DNA of 15,508 bases, from positions 1 to 15,508 of the forward strand of contig CANDYO010000035.1 of assembly GCA_947424995.1 (NCBI GenBank), given 5' to 3'. A program made the position numbers and the translations under genes. Positions within the stretch are counted from its first letter, which is position 1. The number at the start of each line of letters is the position of its first letter. The notes under the pieces are model-generated. The model searched no databases. It was not told the DNA's origin and saw only the letters and a list, made by a program, of their open reading frames with translations. This document shows positions 8,287-14,628 of the stretch, in pieces. The stretch comes from Rickettsiales bacterium. Lineage in GTDB: Bacteria > Pseudomonadota > Alphaproteobacteria > Rickettsiales > CANDYO01.

Positions 8287-8405
8287 CTATAAAAGTACCA
8301 CAAATACCAGAAACATCTTGTCCAGTTGTTGCGTCTTCAATAACACCTAGACAGGTGACTACTGTATGTCCACTTTTTAAATGAGTTAAATCTTTTACAT
8401 CATAC
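8180..8405. repeat. Two-copy 121-bp tandem duplication
   Basis: Copies at about 8180-8284 and 8301-8405 share long identical runs, for example CCACTTTTTAAATGAGTTA at 8249-8267 and 8370-8388, at a constant offset of 121. Since 121 is 3x40+1, the duplication does not keep frame as it stands. The copy nearer ptrB has ATACCCC where the other has ATACCC, which pinpoints the extra base. Confidence 0.85.
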
Positions 8406-8731
8406 CCTTCTGGACATAAACCATCGTAAGCAAGCTTACCAACTACATCGTCATAATCAACGCTACTAATCACATTCTTTTGAAGTACAAAAGGAGCGCA
8501 AGTATAAGCATTTTCTGCTATCTCAGCTTTAATTTGTCCATAACCATTATAAAGATAACCTTCTTTTATCCCATCATGAATATGTCCATTACCATCAGTA
8601 CTGGTTACCATATCTCCTTTGCAATTAGAATTTTTCAATATTTCCTTTAATTCAGCCATTTTAATTTGGTAACCAGGTTCATTTTTACATGCAAGTTCAG
8701 CTTCTTGACCGTAATTTTTAATATTTGTCAT
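8279..8731 (-). CDS. Small cysteine-containing protein of unknown function, probably C-terminally frameshifted
   Basis: I do not recognise this 150-residue protein. Translation starts at ATG 8731 (minus strand) behind AGGA (8739-8742), and a strong promoter lies 55-83 bp upstream, so it looks expressed. It contains six cysteines (15, 38, 78, 105, 126, 143). The N-terminal half is polar with GDMVTSTDGNGHIHDGIKEG (about 39-58). The C-terminal part LTHLKSGHTVVTCLGVIEDA is a repeat unit whose second copy lies downstream out of frame. Removing one C from 8284-8287 would join both units with a 40-residue period and give a 189-residue protein ending at 8161. There is no signal peptide or transmembrane segment. 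Whether the short form is functional cannot be judged from sequence. Confidence 0.75.
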   Translation of the reverse strand: MTNIKNYGQEAELACKNEPGYQIKMAELKEILKNSNCKGDMVTSTDGNGHIHDGIKEGYLYNGYGQIKAEIAENAYTCAPFVLQKNVISSVDYDDVVGKLAYDGLCPEGYDVKDLTHLKSGHTVVTCLGVIEDATTGQDVSGICGTFIGV

Positions 8732-8785
8732 AATATTTTCCTATAAATAACTAAGTTATAAAAATCGACTATTTCGATTGATGTA

Positions 8786-8814
8786 ATTATAGTTAATTTA
8801 TTTACATTAGTCAA
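8786..8814 (-). promoter_or_regulatory. Sigma70-type promoter for the 8279-8731 gene
   Basis: On the minus strand TTGACT (8814-8809) and TATAAT (8791-8786) are separated by exactly 17 bp, a near-consensus promoter. The start would be near 8779, giving a leader of about 48 nt. That leader begins with a small inverted repeat, AATCGA (8763-8768) with TCGATT (8774-8779), which could be a leader hairpin or an operator. Confidence 0.65.
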
Positions 8815-9226
8815 GCGTAAATATTGATAAAGTTTAATAAATGTTGAATTATGCGATTTAAAATTACATTTTAAGTTCTAGAAAAATCTTTTAAAATTAT
8901 AGCATCTAAATCAATGTTGGTTTATATTGATAGTCTATAGAAAGACTATTGCATGAGCTGAAAATGTTATTTTAAAACGCGTAATGTCGTTATCTTTGTA
9001 AAAGTTAGCTCACTTAGGTTAGGATTCTGCGTCATCCTCGACTAGCTGCCGAAAGGCAGCTAGATCGGGGATCCACGTTATTCTAATTCTTACTTACAAA
9101 ACTTAACTTTAAACAAAGAATTACATGGACCCCAGCTTTCGCTGGGGTGACGACCTCGCGTGTTTTGAATATTAGTTTTGTCTTAGCAGTGGTCTATAAA
9201 ACCTAACCAAATTATAACAGTAACCC
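8815..9226. other. Non-coding stretch between the unknown gene and ccmA
   Basis: There is no convincing ORF or RNA gene. It holds a 7-bp inverted repeat ATAGTCT (8930-8936) with AGACTAT (8943-8949), and the hairpin pair described separately at 9031-9152. The last 70 bp before ccmA contain TATAAA (9195-9200) but no -35 at suitable spacing, so the ccmAB promoter is not clear. ccmA also lacks a clear SD. Confidence 0.6.
9031..9152. repeat. Inverted pair of hairpin units upstream of ccmA
   Basis: The left unit starts CGTCATCCTCGA and folds with CTAGCTGCC (9042-9050), loop GAAA and GGCAGCTAG (9055-9063), then TCGGGGATCCACG. The right unit is inverted: ACCCCAGC (9129-9136), loop TTTC, GCTGGGGT (9141-9148), then GACG. 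The reverse complement of the right unit reads GTCACCCCAGC, GAAA, GCTGGGGTCCATG. Both units thus share GTCA(T/C)CC, a GAAA-looped stem and GG(A/G)TCCA(C/T)G. About 55 bp of AT-rich DNA separates them. Confidence 0.8.
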
Positions 9227-9841
9227 ATGTTTTCATGTATTGATCTTAGTCTTGAATTGCAAAATAGACCAATCTTTCAAAAGGTAGGCTTTTCCTTATT
9301 TCCTGGCTCTATTCATATCTTGAAGGGTATAAATGGTAGCGGTAAAACCAGTTTGCTTAAAATTATGGCAGGGCTATTGAAAGCTGATAGCGGTCAAATG
9401 TCTTGGAATAATAAACCGATCGATTATGAGCAATATTATAAGCATTCTATAAGTTATCTCGGTCATGAAAATGCTGTGAAGGGCAACCTATCAGTAATTG
9501 ACAATCTGCTATTATGGGCAGATCTAAAAGATACTCAACTACTGCTTGGACCGGCGATAGCGCATTTTGGCTTGAGCGAAGTGATTGATACTAAATGTAA
9601 GTATCTGTCAGCTGGTTGGCAGAAGAGGGTTGCTTTGGCTCGGATGATTATCAGTAATGGTAAATTATGGTTACTTGATGAACCAGAAGCTAATCTAGAT
9701 GAGGGGGGCAGGGAATTGCTCTTGAAGTTACTGCAAGTTAAAATAAATGCTGGCGGAATGGCGATTATTGCTTCTCATAATTTAGAATATTATAGTAAAA
9801 TACCCTCGATTAATATTGGTGATTTTCAGTATGATCTATAA
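9227..9841 (+). CDS. ccmA: Cytochrome c maturation ABC transporter, ATP-binding subunit CcmA
   Basis: ATPase of the CcmABCD complex of system I cytochrome c maturation, which uses ATP to release haem-loaded CcmE for delivery to apocytochromes at the outer face of the inner membrane. At 204 residues it has normal length (about 205). It has Walker A GINGSGKTS (34-42), the CcmA-type signature LSAGWQKRVALARM (127-140), Walker B LWLLDEPEANLD (147-158) and the switch histidine in ASHN (His184). The signature variant LSAGWQKRVALAR and its pairing with ccmB support CcmA rather than a general ABC ATPase. ATG 9227 lacks an obvious SD. The 3' end overlaps ccmB, implying coupled translation. Confidence 0.93.
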   Translation: MFSCIDLSLELQNRPIFQKVGFSLFPGSIHILKGINGSGKTSLLKIMAGLLKADSGQMSWNNKPIDYEQYYKHSISYLGHENAVKGNLSVIDNLLLWADLKDTQLLLGPAIAHFGLSEVIDTKCKYLSAGWQKRVALARMIISNGKLWLLDEPEANLDEGGRELLLKLLQVKINAGGMAIIASHNLEYYSKIPSINIGDFQYDL

Positions 9842-10484
9842 ACTAACTATATTTGAGCTTAAGAAGAATCTATTCCACAATAGGGATTGGCTAAATAATG
9901 CCATATTTTTATTAGTCAATATGGCTATTTTTCCTTTTACTATTAGCCCAGATCCAGCTGTGTTAAGTCAATTATTTCTATCAGCGATTATGACCAGTAT
10001 GCTACTTGGAATAGTGCTCACCACTAACCATATTTTCGATGAGGATGCTAGCGATGGAAGCTTAGATCAATATCTAGTCTCTGGAGTATCTATGCCGATT
10101 ATTTATTTAAGTAGGGTAATTGCGGTTAGTATTGAATTTGCTTTTATTATTAGCGTTATTTTTCCAACCCTAGCTTTATTTTATGCGATAGATTTTAGTT
10201 TACTGGTAAAAATTTGGCTTTTATTATTGCTATCTATTCCATTGCTTGCAAGTATTGGTATATTTGGCTCATTACTTACTATTAACTTACGCAAAAGCAG
10301 TGCTGTTTCGATTCTCTTAATTTTTCCGTTACTAATTTCAGCATTAATCATCTTGAGTTTAGCTTCAGGAAGAATTTTAACTACTGCTGAGTTTAACAGC
10401 GCTATTGCTTATGTAGAGATGAATTTAGGTTTAACTATGCTGCTCATCCCTGTTTTATGTTGGCTAACTAAGTATTTGAGATAA
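9831..10484 (+). CDS. ccmB: Cytochrome c maturation protein CcmB (membrane subunit)
   Basis: Integral inner-membrane partner of CcmA. I start it at ATG 9831 (217 residues, MIYKLTIFELKKNLFHNRD), which gives the usual CcmB opening of a short amphipathic stretch before the first helix. The frame is also open from TTG 9816, which would add five residues. Six hydrophobic segments can be seen, beginning around WLNNAIFLLVNMAIFPF, QLFLSAIMTSMLLGIVL, VIAVSIEFAFIISVIF, LVKIWLLLLLSIPLLASIG, SAVSILLIFPLLISALIIL and LGLTMLLIPVLCWL. The motif SDGSLDQYLVSG is typical of CcmB. It overlaps ccmA by 11 bp and ends 2 bp before the stop of the convergent gene. ccmC is not in the window. Confidence 0.92.
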   Translation: MIYKLTIFELKKNLFHNRDWLNNAIFLLVNMAIFPFTISPDPAVLSQLFLSAIMTSMLLGIVLTTNHIFDEDASDGSLDQYLVSGVSMPIIYLSRVIAVSIEFAFIISVIFPTLALFYAIDFSLLVKIWLLLLLSIPLLASIGIFGSLLTINLRKSSAVSILLIFPLLISALIILSLASGRILTTAEFNSAIAYVEMNLGLTMLLIPVLCWLTKYLR

Positions 10485-10486
10485 GA

Positions 10487-10798
10487 TTAATCAACATGGG
10501 TATGCTCTACAGCACCTGCTATCATATCGTAGACGTCCCATGATAATAATACTGTTTGAACAATAGGGTCAATTGCTGAATATGCAGCCATCGCAATTCC
10601 GGCTAATAATGGGGCTATACCAGTACATATAACTTCTAATGCTCTAGGTTCTATGCATATAGGCTCTAAGGTATTAGATTTTTCTTCTTTGTGCTTCATT
10701 GCTTCCATATTACTAAGGCTGTAATATAAAAGGCCAGCAGCTATACTAACTTTAATAAAAGATTGTGCCCTTAAAGGTCCTTCCCTAGAATATTTCAT
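10487..10798 (-). CDS. Small putative membrane protein of unknown function
   Basis: A 103-residue protein that I do not recognise. It has two hydrophobic stretches, about residues 13-31 (SFIKVSIAAGLLYYSLSNM) and 53-76 (ALEVICTGIAPLLAGIAM onward), with a charged linker (KHKEEKSN) between them, so a two-pass membrane hairpin is plausible. The start ATG 10798 is only 2 bp after the stop of the ankyrin gene and uses GAAAGG within that gene's last codons as SD, so it is almost certainly cotranscribed and perhaps coupled with it. The extreme C-terminus is HTHVD. It could be a partner or chaperone-like companion of the ankyrin protein, or an unrelated membrane protein; context is the only evidence. 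Confidence 0.7.
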   Translation of the reverse strand: MKYSREGPLRAQSFIKVSIAAGLLYYSLSNMEAMKHKEEKSNTLEPICIEPRALEVICTGIAPLLAGIAMAAYSAIDPIVQTVLLSWDVYDMIAGAVEHTHVD

Positions 10799-10800
10799 AA

Positions 10801-12546
10801 TTACCTTTCTTTTGATTGTGTAGCTTCTTTGGATGATGGTGATCTTCTAACTCGAGAAACCCATGAACTAGAGCTGCTCGATTCTGCGTGGTTTAATGAT
10901 TGTTGCTGAGAATGGCGAGAATTAATTAGTGATATAGTCATTTCAGCTCTTTGAATGACATCTGCTTTTTGTTGAAATTCTTCTGGATTCAGCTTAATCA
11001 TTTTTGCTGTATGTAGAAGTTTTTTTGAAACTTCAGTTATTTCATCGCTTAATTTGTGATTATCAATTAATGCATTTTGATCAAAGATAAGAGCTGATTC
11101 TTCTGGTTGAATGGATCCTGTAACCGCCATGGTTTGGATAATAGCTTCAAAGTTAGTTGAATGACTAGAAGCTTCAATCTCGCGATATGTTTTCATATAT
11201 TCAACTTCTCGAGGATATAATTTATGCATAACTTGTTGACGCAAAGCTAATTGCTCAAAAATACGATCTTGTTCTTCTCCTATAGGTAAATAATTAATAG
11301 ATTCTGGGAGATTATGATTGATCAAGTGATATAAATTATCTTCACTACAGATGACTATATCATAGATGGTTTCAGCGAACTCATGGTGTAATTTAGGAGA
11401 ATTACAAACTTCTGCATAAGTTATTTTCCCTATCACTGGATCACGAACATCAAGTTCTGGATAATAAGTCTTTAATAAGTCGCTTACAACTGATATTTCT
11501 GGCCGCAATTGAGTAATATTATTTAGATCTAGATATTCTAAAGGTATAAAGGTACGATATTCATCGCCAAATATTTTATAAGTAAGTAATATTGTAATTC
11601 CTTCGCTGACATCTGTAATATCAGCATGCACATCATCCATAAAGCCTAGAGCTTTACCCGGATCAATTTTAGCATTTTGCACTCCAGTATCGGTGATCAT
11701 ATAACCATCATTATTGCCAAAACCATCGCAATCAAAATCTTGAATAAATTTTGCTACCATCATTGCGCTTAGATAGCCCTTAACTTCTTGATCTATATTA
11801 TTAACTGATACTACTATTCTACCAGCTGAATTAATTCGTGGTCCGTTGTCTCGACTATATTGGACAAAGCTTTGCGGTAGTATTCTTGATCCCAAATCAA
11901 TCTTTAGAGGTGGATTTGGATGAGCGAAAAATAGACTTTCACCACTTGATGTCTCAGAAATATCTTCTTCATCACTCGATATATAAGAAGTATCTTCTTC
12001 GGCTCTGGTTACCAATCTTGTTTTTGCTATGATTGTTCCTTTAGAGCCAGCAAAATAAGCATAGCATCTAGCGCCGATAACTTCTCGCAAATGCTGAATA
12101 GAACAATTTATAGCTTTTTTTAACATATATGAAGTAGGAGCTTTACCTTCTCTTTTAGCGATGCTTTGAGTAGCTATTTCTCCTTTTTCTAAGCCTTCTG
12201 TTTTTGGAGAGCTAAGGTCTAAACCTTTTTCGATCTCATCCATTTGAGTGCGATCCATTTCGCTAGCGCTAAAAACACCGTCTTTCTCTTTACCTATAAT
12301 CCACATGGCTTGCATTTCACGAACTTTATTATTGAAATATTCAGGATTGATATTCTTAAAAAAATCCATAACATTAGGTTGGTTGCTTTTAATAGCTAAG
12401 CTATAAGCATTATCACCATTAGAATCTCGAATTATTAAATTTGCCCCTCTAGCTATTAAAGCTGTAATAGCAGGAGTATCTTCACTGGAAAAATTTGGTT
12501 TTTGCATTAACGAGAGCAAAACTCTTGTTGGTGGATTAATTGGCAT
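10801..12546 (-). CDS. Ankyrin-repeat protein with a possible phosphoinositide-kinase-like domain, candidate effector
   Basis: A 581-residue protein. Residues 22-64 (TPAITALIARGANLIIRDSN and on) form one to two ankyrin repeats, recognisable by LIARGAN and NAYSLAIKSN. Residues 160-320 hold the best clue to activity: FIQDFDCDGFGNNDGYMI (267-284), then AKIDPGKALGF (292-302). The spacing and form resemble the catalytic loop and metal motif of PI3/PI4-kinase-like enzymes (GDRHxxN then HIDFGxxLG), and the KIDHG-type motif that I recall from Legionella effectors. GSKGTIIAKTRL (167-178) could supply the ATP-binding lysine. An acidic Ser-rich insert (184-205) interrupts this region. The tail (SSSSSWVSRVRRSPSSKEAT) is basic and Ser-rich, as in many type IV secretion substrates. 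It follows the HIT gene by 42 bp and precedes a small membrane protein gene by 2 bp. Only a weak SD (GAG) precedes ATG 12546. The kinase assignment is inference. Confidence 0.85.
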   Translation of the reverse strand: MPINPPTRVLLSLMQKPNFSSEDTPAITALIARGANLIIRDSNGDNAYSLAIKSNQPNVMDFFKNINPEYFNNKVREMQAMWIIGKEKDGVFSASEMDRTQMDEIEKGLDLSSPKTEGLEKGEIATQSIAKREGKAPTSYMLKKAINCSIQHLREVIGARCYAYFAGSKGTIIAKTRLVTRAEEDTSYISSDEEDISETSSGESLFFAHPNPPLKIDLGSRILPQSFVQYSRDNGPRINSAGRIVVSVNNIDQEVKGYLSAMMVAKFIQDFDCDGFGNNDGYMITDTGVQNAKIDPGKALGFMDDVHADITDVSEGITILLTYKIFGDEYRTFIPLEYLDLNNITQLRPEISVVSDLLKTYYPELDVRDPVIGKITYAEVCNSPKLHHEFAETIYDIVICSEDNLYHLINHNLPESINYLPIGEEQDRIFEQLALRQQVMHKLYPREVEYMKTYREIEASSHSTNFEAIIQTMAVTGSIQPEESALIFDQNALIDNHKLSDEITEVSKKLLHTAKMIKLNPEEFQQKADVIQRAEMTISLINSRHSQQQSLNHAESSSSSSWVSRVRRSPSSKEATQSKER

Positions 12547-12588
12547 TTTTATTCTCAGAAGTTAAATTTTTATAGCACTATACATATA

Positions 12589-12996
12589 TTATTTAAAATA
12601 ATCTATAAATTTGGCAATTATGGCATTACTTGCGCTTGAGCTATATTCCTGCTGTTTATTGCCAAAAACTGGTTGTGGCCAGGCTATATCATGCTTATAG
12701 CGAGCGATGATATGGATATGTAATTGCTCTACTATATTACCTAAGGCAGCAATATTTAATTTATCTGGGGAAAAGATTTGGATCATTGCTTTAGACACGG
12801 AGTCTATTTCTTCCATTAATATTATTTGTTCATCTTTGCTTAAATCGATTATTTCTCTTAAATTATTTTTTTTTGGAACCAAAATTACCCACGGAAACAA
12901 ACTATTATTCATTAATAATAGGCTAGATAAATTTAAATCTTTAATTACAAAGCTATCATTGGCAAGCTTTGGATCAAGATGAAATATATTATTCAT
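12589..12996 (-). CDS. HIT-family protein
   Basis: A 135-residue histidine triad protein; members hydrolyse or transfer nucleotidyl groups on small nucleotide substrates such as dinucleoside polyphosphates or AMP conjugates. The signature QLHIHIIARYKHDIAWPQPV (91-110) has the two motif histidines His93 and His95 with Ile at the third position. This LHxHxIAR...DxAWPxPV form is, to my knowledge, common in alphaproteobacterial HIT proteins rather than a decay product. FPWVILVPKKNNLREIIDL (34-52) is the usual HIT strand region. ATG 12996 follows AAGAGA, and a promoter lies upstream in the gap shared with rpsD. It is the first gene of the leftward cluster; its substrate cannot be told. Confidence 0.9.
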   Translation of the reverse strand: MNNIFHLDPKLANDSFVIKDLNLSSLLLMNNSLFPWVILVPKKNNLREIIDLSKDEQIILMEEIDSVSKAMIQIFSPDKLNIAALGNIVEQLHIHIIARYKHDIAWPQPVFGNKQQEYSSSASNAIIAKFIDYFK

Positions 12997-13029
12997 AAAA
13001 AATCTCTTCTAGTGGGTATAATTTAAATA

Positions 13030-13058
13030 TATATAAACCTTCCAATATTGTTTGACAA
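13030..13058 (-). promoter_or_regulatory. Promoter for the HIT gene cluster
   Basis: On the minus strand TTGTCA (13058-13053) and TATATA (13035-13030) are 17 bp apart. The -35 box overlaps the rpsD -35 on the other strand, so the two divergent promoters share it. Confidence 0.45.
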
Positions 13059-13079
13059 ATAGTTTTTTTTTGCTAGGTT
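13052..13079 (+). promoter_or_regulatory. Promoter for rpsD
   Basis: A perfect -35 TTGACA (13052-13057) is followed after 16 bp by TAGGTT (13074-13079), which is preceded by TG (13071-13072) as in extended -10 promoters. The T-run between the boxes (13063-13071) is notable. The start would be near 13086, giving a leader of about 30 nt with SD GAGG (13105-13108) for the GTG at 13116. Confidence 0.45.
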
Positions 13080-13115
13080 AGAAGCAATGACTATTATAAC
13101 TTATGAGGAAAAACA

Positions 13116-13757
13116 GTGACTAAGATAGTAAAATCTAAATATAAGATCAGCCGTCGTTTAGGCGTTAGTGTGTGGGGAGATGGAAAAGATCCATTTTCAG
13201 GCAGTCGTAATTATCGCCCTGGACAGCATGGAGCTTCGGCTCACCGTACAGTTTCTGTACATGGTCGTCAATTAAATGCAAAGCAATTATTGAAAGGCCA
13301 TTACGGTAGAGTTGGCGAAAGACAATTCCGTACTACTTTTGATAGAGCTTCTAGAATGATTGGTGATACTGCTGAAAATTTCATCGGTTTATTAGAAAGA
13401 AGATTAGACGCAGTGATTTATCGTTTAAATATTGCTAAGTCAGTTTTCGCTGCTCGCCAAATTGTTAGTCATAAACATATTATGATTAAAAGAAAGAATC
13501 GTGCGAACTGGGAAGTGGTGAATTGTCCAGCTTATTCAGTTTGTGAAGGTGATAAAATTAAACTAACTGACCATGCTAAAACTATTGCTCCAATTATGGC
13601 ATCAGTACAAGCTATGGAAAGAGTTGTGCCAGAATATTTAAAGTTTGATCAACTTCATTTTGAAGGTGAATTTATTCGTACACCAAAGCTTGCAGATGTT
13701 CCTTATGCAGCTAAGATGGAACCACAATTAGTAGTCGAGTTCTATAGTAAAAACTAA
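13116..13757 (+). CDS. rpsD: Small ribosomal subunit protein S4
   Basis: Primary 16S rRNA-binding protein of the small subunit, needed for 30S assembly and decoding accuracy. It has 213 residues, slightly longer than E. coli (206). It reads as a typical S4: the N-terminal KSKYKISRRLGVSVWG, the SRNYRPGQHG segment (about 29-38), KQLLKGHYGRVGERQFRTTF (56-75) and the S4 RNA-binding domain from about residue 90 (ERRLDAVIYRLNIAKSVFAA) with QIVSHKHIMI. The C-terminus ends in VVEFYSKN. The start is GTG 13116, supported by SD GAGG 7 nt upstream and by the family N-terminus. It stands as a single gene with its own promoter and a strong terminator. Confidence 0.98.
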   Translation: MTKIVKSKYKISRRLGVSVWGDGKDPFSGSRNYRPGQHGASAHRTVSVHGRQLNAKQLLKGHYGRVGERQFRTTFDRASRMIGDTAENFIGLLERRLDAVIYRLNIAKSVFAARQIVSHKHIMIKRKNRANWEVVNCPAYSVCEGDKIKLTDHAKTIAPIMASVQAMERVVPEYLKFDQLHFEGEFIRTPKLADVPYAAKMEPQLVVEFYSKN

Positions 13758-13765
13758 TCTTTTAT

Positions 13766-13804
13766 ATAATCCCCGTAACTTTACGGGGATTATTTATATA
13801 TTTT
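13766..13804 (+). terminator. Intrinsic terminator after rpsD
   Basis: ATAATCCCCGTA (13766-13777), loop ACTT, TACGGGGATTAT (13782-13793) form a perfect 12-bp stem, followed by a T-rich tail to 13804. It ends only 1-2 bp before the recR start codon, so recR either has a promoter inside this region or is reached by read-through. Confidence 0.85.
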
Positions 13805-13805
13805 A

Positions 13806-14399
13806 ATGACCTCCCAAATTGATAAATTAACTTACCTATTAGCAAAAGTTCCTGGAGTTGGCCACCGTTCTGCCAGACGAGCAGTACTGCATCTGCTAAA
13901 ATATCGCGAACAATTAATGTTACCTTTATCAGATGAGCTAAAAAAAACAGCTCAAGTGATCAAAAATTGTCAAATTTGTAGTAATATAGATGAGCAATCT
14001 CCATGTTCTATTTGTTTAGATTCCAAACGTAATCAGCAAAGTATTTGTGTGGTTGAAACTATTAGCGATTTATGGGCAATAGAGCGAGGAAATATTTTTC
14101 ATGGGACTTATCATGTTTTAGGTGGAACTTTATCTGCTTCGCATGGGCGTTCTCCAGATGAATTAAATCTTAAAACATTAGCAGCTAGAATTAAGACCGA
14201 TCAAGTACAAGAAGTGATTATTGCTACTAATGCTACTTTAGATGGTCAAACTACAGCTTTTTATATAACTGAATATTTAAGCAAAGAGACCAATGTACAA
14301 GTAACTCGCCTCGCGTATGGAATACCAGTTGGTGGAGAGTTGGATTACTTAGATGATAGCACCTTAGAGGCTGCGTTAATATCACGCAGGCCCTTCTGA
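13806..14399 (+). CDS. recR: Recombination mediator protein RecR
   Basis: RecR works with RecO (and RecF) to load RecA at gaps and breaks. It has 197 residues (E. coli 201). The N-terminal helix-hairpin-helix is LLAKVPGVGHRSARRAVLHL (11-30), the zinc finger is Cys55, Cys58, Cys67, Cys70 (CQIC...CSIC), the Toprim domain covers about residues 79-175 (VVETISDLWAIE; ATNATLDGQTTAFYI), and the C-terminal YGIPVGGELDYLDDSTL is the family signature. The start ATG 13806 fits the family N-terminus but has no SD, because it lies directly after the rpsD terminator hairpin. The C-terminus SRRPF is the usual type, so the gene is complete. Its last 30 bp are repeated at the end of the convergent kinase gene. 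Confidence 0.96.
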   Translation: MTSQIDKLTYLLAKVPGVGHRSARRAVLHLLKYREQLMLPLSDELKKTAQVIKNCQICSNIDEQSPCSICLDSKRNQQSICVVETISDLWAIERGNIFHGTYHVLGGTLSASHGRSPDELNLKTLAARIKTDQVQEVIIATNATLDGQTTAFYITEYLSKETNVQVTRLAYGIPVGGELDYLDDSTLEAALISRRPF

Positions 14400-14424
14400 G
14401 AATTGATTCTCTGATGGGCTACTG
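14370..14424. repeat. Direct repeat, copy 1 (end of recR and just beyond)
   Basis: Bases 14370-14399 are identical to 14629-14658 over 30 bp. Similarity continues with few changes and a 3-base indel to about 14424 (TGATTCTCTGATG here, TGATTTTCTGATG in copy 2). In copy 1 the sequence codes the last codons of recR; the part beyond the stop matches the antisense of the kinase C-terminus. Confidence 0.9.
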
Positions 14425-14437
14425 TTTGTAAAGCAAT

Positions 14438-14567
14438 GCCGTCACCCTTGGGACGCGTAGCGGCCCGAGGGTTCAGTTAAGATCTTTTAGTGCATTTAGA
14501 TAGTTAAGATTTTTAAGAGATTTAATCTGGATTCTCGGCCTGCACTAGCTTGGCCAAGAATGACGGC
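14438..14567. repeat. Inverted pair of hairpin units between recR and the kinase gene
   Basis: The outer ends GCCGTCA (14438-14444) and TGACGGC (14561-14567) are inverted. The left unit is CCCTTGGG (14445-14452), inner stem CGC-GTA-GCG, CCCGAGGG (14464-14471), then TTCAG. The right unit is ATTCTCGGCC (14531-14540) with GGCCAAGAAT (14552-14561), one mismatch, preceded by CTGG. The reverse complement of the right unit aligns with the left: GTCA, YYCTTGG, loop, CCGAG, RRTYCAG. About 55 bp of AT-rich DNA separates the two. Confidence 0.8.
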
Positions 14568-14628
14568 CATCTTTGGCTCTGGGTTGAAACTTGCTTTTAA
14601 GAAGATCACTTTTTAATATCTTAAAAAA

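Noticed and set aside
8815..9030. A tRNA or small structured RNA gene in the long gap before ccmA
   Set aside because: No cloverleaf, T-loop consensus or known RNA motif is visible; only a 7-bp inverted repeat at 8930-8949.
9195..9200. TATAAA as a -10 box for ccmAB
   Set aside because: No -35 at 16-18 bp; the nearest candidate TTGTCT (9178-9183) is only 11 bp away.
12707..12730. Loss of the third histidine as evidence that the HIT protein is inactive
   Set aside because: HIT proteins with the LHxHxIAR...AWPxPV signature commonly lack that histidine, so this is a subfamily trait rather than decay.
12707..12982. Plus-strand open frame antisense to the HIT gene
   Set aside because: The HIT reading has a clear family signature, SD and promoter; the opposite frame has none.
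14400..14628. An insertion sequence bracketed by the 30-bp direct repeats
   Set aside because: The interval is too short and has no transposase frame; only a pair of hairpins is present, so at most it is a non-autonomous element.
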